DNA of 8,295 nt. It comes from Comamonadaceae bacterium UBA2334 (GTDB lineage Bacteria > Pseudomonadota > Gammaproteobacteria > Burkholderiales > Burkholderiaceae_C). The stretch spans positions 775 through 9,069 of the forward strand of contig DDUQ01000017.1 of NCBI GenBank assembly GCA_002344885.1, given 5' to 3'. Position numbers and translations under genes: made by a program. The notes below the pieces were generated by a model that was not told where the DNA came from, did no database searches, and saw nothing but the letters and a program-made list of their open reading frames with translations. Positions 7,501-8,295 of this stretch are shown here, piece after piece (position 1 is the stretch's first letter; every line of letters starts with the position of its first letter).

Positions 7501-7764
7501 CACCGCAGCCAGACGCGCCCTGGCCTCCTGCACCTGCCCTTGCAATGGCCGGGGCGCTACCAACTCGGCCATCAGGTTCTGGCGCACCGCTTCCACGTAG
7601 GCGGTGCCCACGACCTCTTTCTGCGTGAAGTCGATGCTGTCGAGCTTTTCACTGATCAGCAACCCTGACACATAGATGACCGCAGTCAGGTCAAGCAGGT
7701 AAATGAGCATGAGCTTGCGCCCCACGCCCAAACGGCCCAACCAGTGAGAAAATCTTGATGTCAT
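4552..7764 (-). CDS. Membrane-bound GGDEF-EAL c-di-GMP signalling protein with HAMP and PAS domains
   Basis: This gene encodes 1070 residues. A first membrane helix (~17-37) is followed by a ~270-residue, mostly helical extracytoplasmic sensor (~38-308). That region contains LILDPDLDSYYVMS, a motif I associate with sensor regions of chemoreceptor-like proteins. A second helix (~309-331) leads to HAMP (~332-385), a degenerate PAS-like region (~396-500) and a clearer PAS/PAC (~512-620, ending IGIAIDITDRK). The GGDEF domain (~628-790) has an intact GGDEF at 710-714 and an RxxD inhibitory site at 701-704 (RSHD), five residues upstream. The EAL domain (~807-1055) keeps EALLRW (839-844), Asn899, ELTE (931-934), DDFGTGYSSL (961-970), Lys982, AEGVE (1017-1021) and Gln1038. 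Both c-di-GMP synthesis and hydrolysis look possible; which dominates cannot be read from sequence. The ATG is supported by a GGAG 9 bases upstream. It is divergent from the MFS gene and convergent with the kinase. Confidence 0.95.
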   Translation of the reverse strand: MTSRFSHWLGRLGVGRKLMLIYLLDLTAVIYVSGLLISEKLDSIDFTQKEVVGTAYVEAVRQNLMAELVAPRPLQGQVQEARARLAAVRQSSDPQLRSADVATRFAQALPDGASGPEIAAGSGAVLTLIAERQLVEAARTLLTTVANQSNLILDPDLDSYYVMSITALRFPELVQVLHEGRALTQPFGLSPSGQVSLQGKEVHLLTLAGRVDAVRQGIEADYLQAIVAGGAPLKQALHTSQSGVLAALQTYQVALAQLAEDTAPDAVDLRNLAEAHQAALQALDVAWAQGLQALTGLLQARVDGLYGRMFVHLGTALLLLAAILSVVYLVAAQIARPLRGLANVAEQVRLTADYTQRAQWHSTDEIGRLFTAFNSMLAQLDQDRQVQQELAASARAAEAQHELAEAVPIPMVVTSVPDHHILHVNTPARPWIGVCQVDPWRTGLEPGVRARFFQRLADRGAVDEFEVRWLGGTEPAWAVLSARRLTYQGQDAVLTAFTPINVLKVMEQRLELWAKVFEASSEGIIIMNAKRQVMSVNAAFCRGTGYEYYEVLGEELAFLLDGPGPAWDSLTDKDNWQGEVRFRRQSGETYPAWLMVSAVRQDGGAVHASYIGIAIDITDRKAKEERIRFLAQHDVLTELPNRALCQIRLTEALAAARAAHEQVAVLFIDLDRFKLINDTMGHHIGDGLLRTVARRLVQAVRSHDTVSRLGGDEFVIVMRHVASRAELEALVTQRLIPSVRQPLVVEGHTLSVSCSVGMALYPEDGTDEDELMRRADAAMYEAKSAGRDTARAYSVETDQRVLARQGMEAQLRTALANGEFSLHFQPRLSARSRRLHGAEALLRWHNPTLGQVPPGEFIQLAEETGLIRSIGPWVLGQACRQWVAMSAQPGMAGLQLSVNLSAAQLADEQLVAQVREALDQTGLAAGQLELELTESHLMDNPAFAQQQVSALKALGVEVAIDDFGTGYSSLAYLKRFEIDKLKVDQSFVFGMLDDAADAAIVQAVIGLGHTLGLKVVAEGVENMPTAQALTALGCDELQGYGFGRPMPEDAFLQWVTSSQPRDERRQSLRK

Positions 7765-7773
7765 GTGGCACGG

Positions 7774-7777
7774 CTCC
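7774..7777 (-). promoter_or_regulatory. Shine-Dalgarno of the GGDEF-EAL gene
   Basis: The minus strand reads GGAG, 9 bases before the ATG at 7764. It supports this start, which places the first membrane helix at residue ~17. Confidence 0.55.
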
Positions 7778-7780
7778 GGG

Positions 7781-7795
7781 TGTCAACCCTTGACA
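7781..7795. repeat. Inverted repeat TGTCAA-CCC-TTGACA in the divergent intergenic region
   Basis: Perfect 6-base arms (7781-7786 and 7790-7795) surround CCC in the 82-base gap between the GGDEF-EAL and MFS genes. Each arm reads TTGACA, a consensus -35 hexamer, in one direction. Neither has a good -10 at 16-18 bases: on the minus strand it would fall at the start codon, and on the plus strand the region 7812-7819 is not TATAAT-like. In the GGDEF-EAL transcript it would be a hairpin 3 bases upstream of the Shine-Dalgarno. It is a candidate operator or RNA hairpin; function unknown. Confidence 0.45.
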
Positions 7796-7846
7796 GACAA
7801 TTACCTGACCAGCGCACAAGCAATATCCGCACCAGACCAGTGCACC

Positions 7847-8295
7847 ATGTCGCTTCATCCCTCCCATTCCAACACCCCACCCGCCACTTTTGTCGGCTGG
7901 TTGTCCGTGGCCCAGCTGATCAGCTGGGGCTCGGTGTTCTATGCCTTCAGCATGCTGCTGGCACCGGTCGAGGCCGAGCTGGGGGCCGATCGGGCCGAAG
8001 TGTCGCTCGCCATGTCGCTGGCTTTGCTGGCTGAGGGCCTGGCGGCCTACCCGGTGGGCCGATGGATCGAGGCCGGGCACGAGCGTGCGGTGATGACTGT
8101 CGGCTCGGTGCTGGCTGGCATGGGTCTGGTGGCGCTCAGCCTCACCCACAACCTCCTGACGTACTGCGCGGCCTGGGTGCTGCTGGGGGTGGCCATGTCG
8201 GCCACGCTGTACACACCGGCATTTGCCGTGGTCACGCGGCGCTTCCCTGAAAGCTTTCGCCGCCAGATCATCACCATCACGTTTCTGGGTGGTCT
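7847..8295 (+). CDS. MFS transporter, N-terminal part (runs off the window)
   Basis: The frame is open from the ATG at 7847 to the right edge, 149 complete codons of a protein that is usually about 400 residues. It begins MSLHPSHSNT and soon enters hydrophobic helices at ~16-38 (FVGWLSVAQLISWGSVFYAF), ~50-70, ~80-98 and ~103-122, with a fifth starting at ~138. Between helices 2 and 3 lies PVGRWIEAGHER, in the place of the MFS loop-2/3 motif A. The basic loop TRRFPESFRRQ follows helix 4. This fits a 12-helix secondary transporter of the inner membrane. The substrate cannot be inferred. No clear Shine-Dalgarno precedes the ATG, but a later start would cut helix 1. It is divergent from the GGDEF-EAL gene and may share its control region. 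Confidence 0.85.
   Translation, partial: MSLHPSHSNTPPATFVGWLSVAQLISWGSVFYAFSMLLAPVEAELGADRAEVSLAMSLALLAEGLAAYPVGRWIEAGHERAVMTVGSVLAGMGLVALSLTHNLLTYCAAWVLLGVAMSATLYTPAFAVVTRRFPESFRRQIITITFLGG
7911..7928. repeat. 18-base perfect palindrome inside the MFS gene
   Basis: CCCAGCTGATCAGCTGGG is identical to its reverse complement. It lies 65-82 bases into the MFS coding region and encodes part of helix 1 (AQLISWG). It could be an intragenic operator, but the residues are plausible family-conserved ones, so codon choice may produce it by chance. Confidence 0.4.

Noticed and set aside
7790..7795. Consensus -35 hexamer TTGACA for the MFS gene
   Set aside because: No -10-like hexamer lies 16-18 bases downstream. 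The nearest AT-rich match (CAATAT at 7821) is 25 bases away, so no sigma-70 promoter was called.

Overview
The window looks like chromosomal DNA from a GC-rich betaproteobacterium, probably order Burkholderiales and perhaps Comamonadaceae. That placement is inferred from the high GC content, the strong G/C preference at third codon positions, the ComM sequence, and the hybrid kinase type with an 'ASHDLRQPLH' H-box. No RNA gene, insertion sequence, CRISPR array or phage gene was seen. The region is gene-dense: the longest stretch without a gene is 224 bases (259-482).

Layout from left to right. (1) Positions 1-258, minus strand: the first 86 codons of a P-II nitrogen signalling protein (glnK type), cut by the window edge. 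(2) Positions 259-482: a divergent intergenic region. It holds a near-consensus sigma-54 (-24/-12) promoter pointing into glnK and, about 135-180 bases upstream of its predicted start point, a cluster of NtrC-like TGCAC/GTGCA half-sites. (3) Positions 483-2057, plus strand: comM (YifB family), an AAA+ helicase of natural transformation, starting at TTG. (4) Positions 2079-2753 and 2750-4570, plus strand: a LuxR/NarL-type response regulator and a six-helix membrane-bound hybrid histidine kinase. They overlap by an ATGA junction and lie only 21 bases after comM, so the three genes may form one transcription unit. (5) Positions 4552-7764, minus strand: a 1070-residue membrane protein with an extracytoplasmic sensor, HAMP, two PAS regions, GGDEF and EAL. 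Its 3' end overlaps the kinase gene by 19 bases. (6) Positions 7765-7846: a short divergent promoter region with a 15-base inverted repeat. (7) Positions 7847-8295, plus strand: the N-terminal part of an MFS transporter, cut by the right edge.

The theme is signalling: nitrogen status (glnK under an apparent sigma-54/NtrC promoter), an orphan-looking two-component pair, and c-di-GMP turnover. The kinase pair and the c-di-GMP enzyme are neighbours, but nothing in the sequence proves they share a pathway. I did not find a clear-cut undescribed system. The most informative signals are the glnK control region that abuts comM, the comM/two-component gene arrangement, and the overlapping convergent signalling genes.
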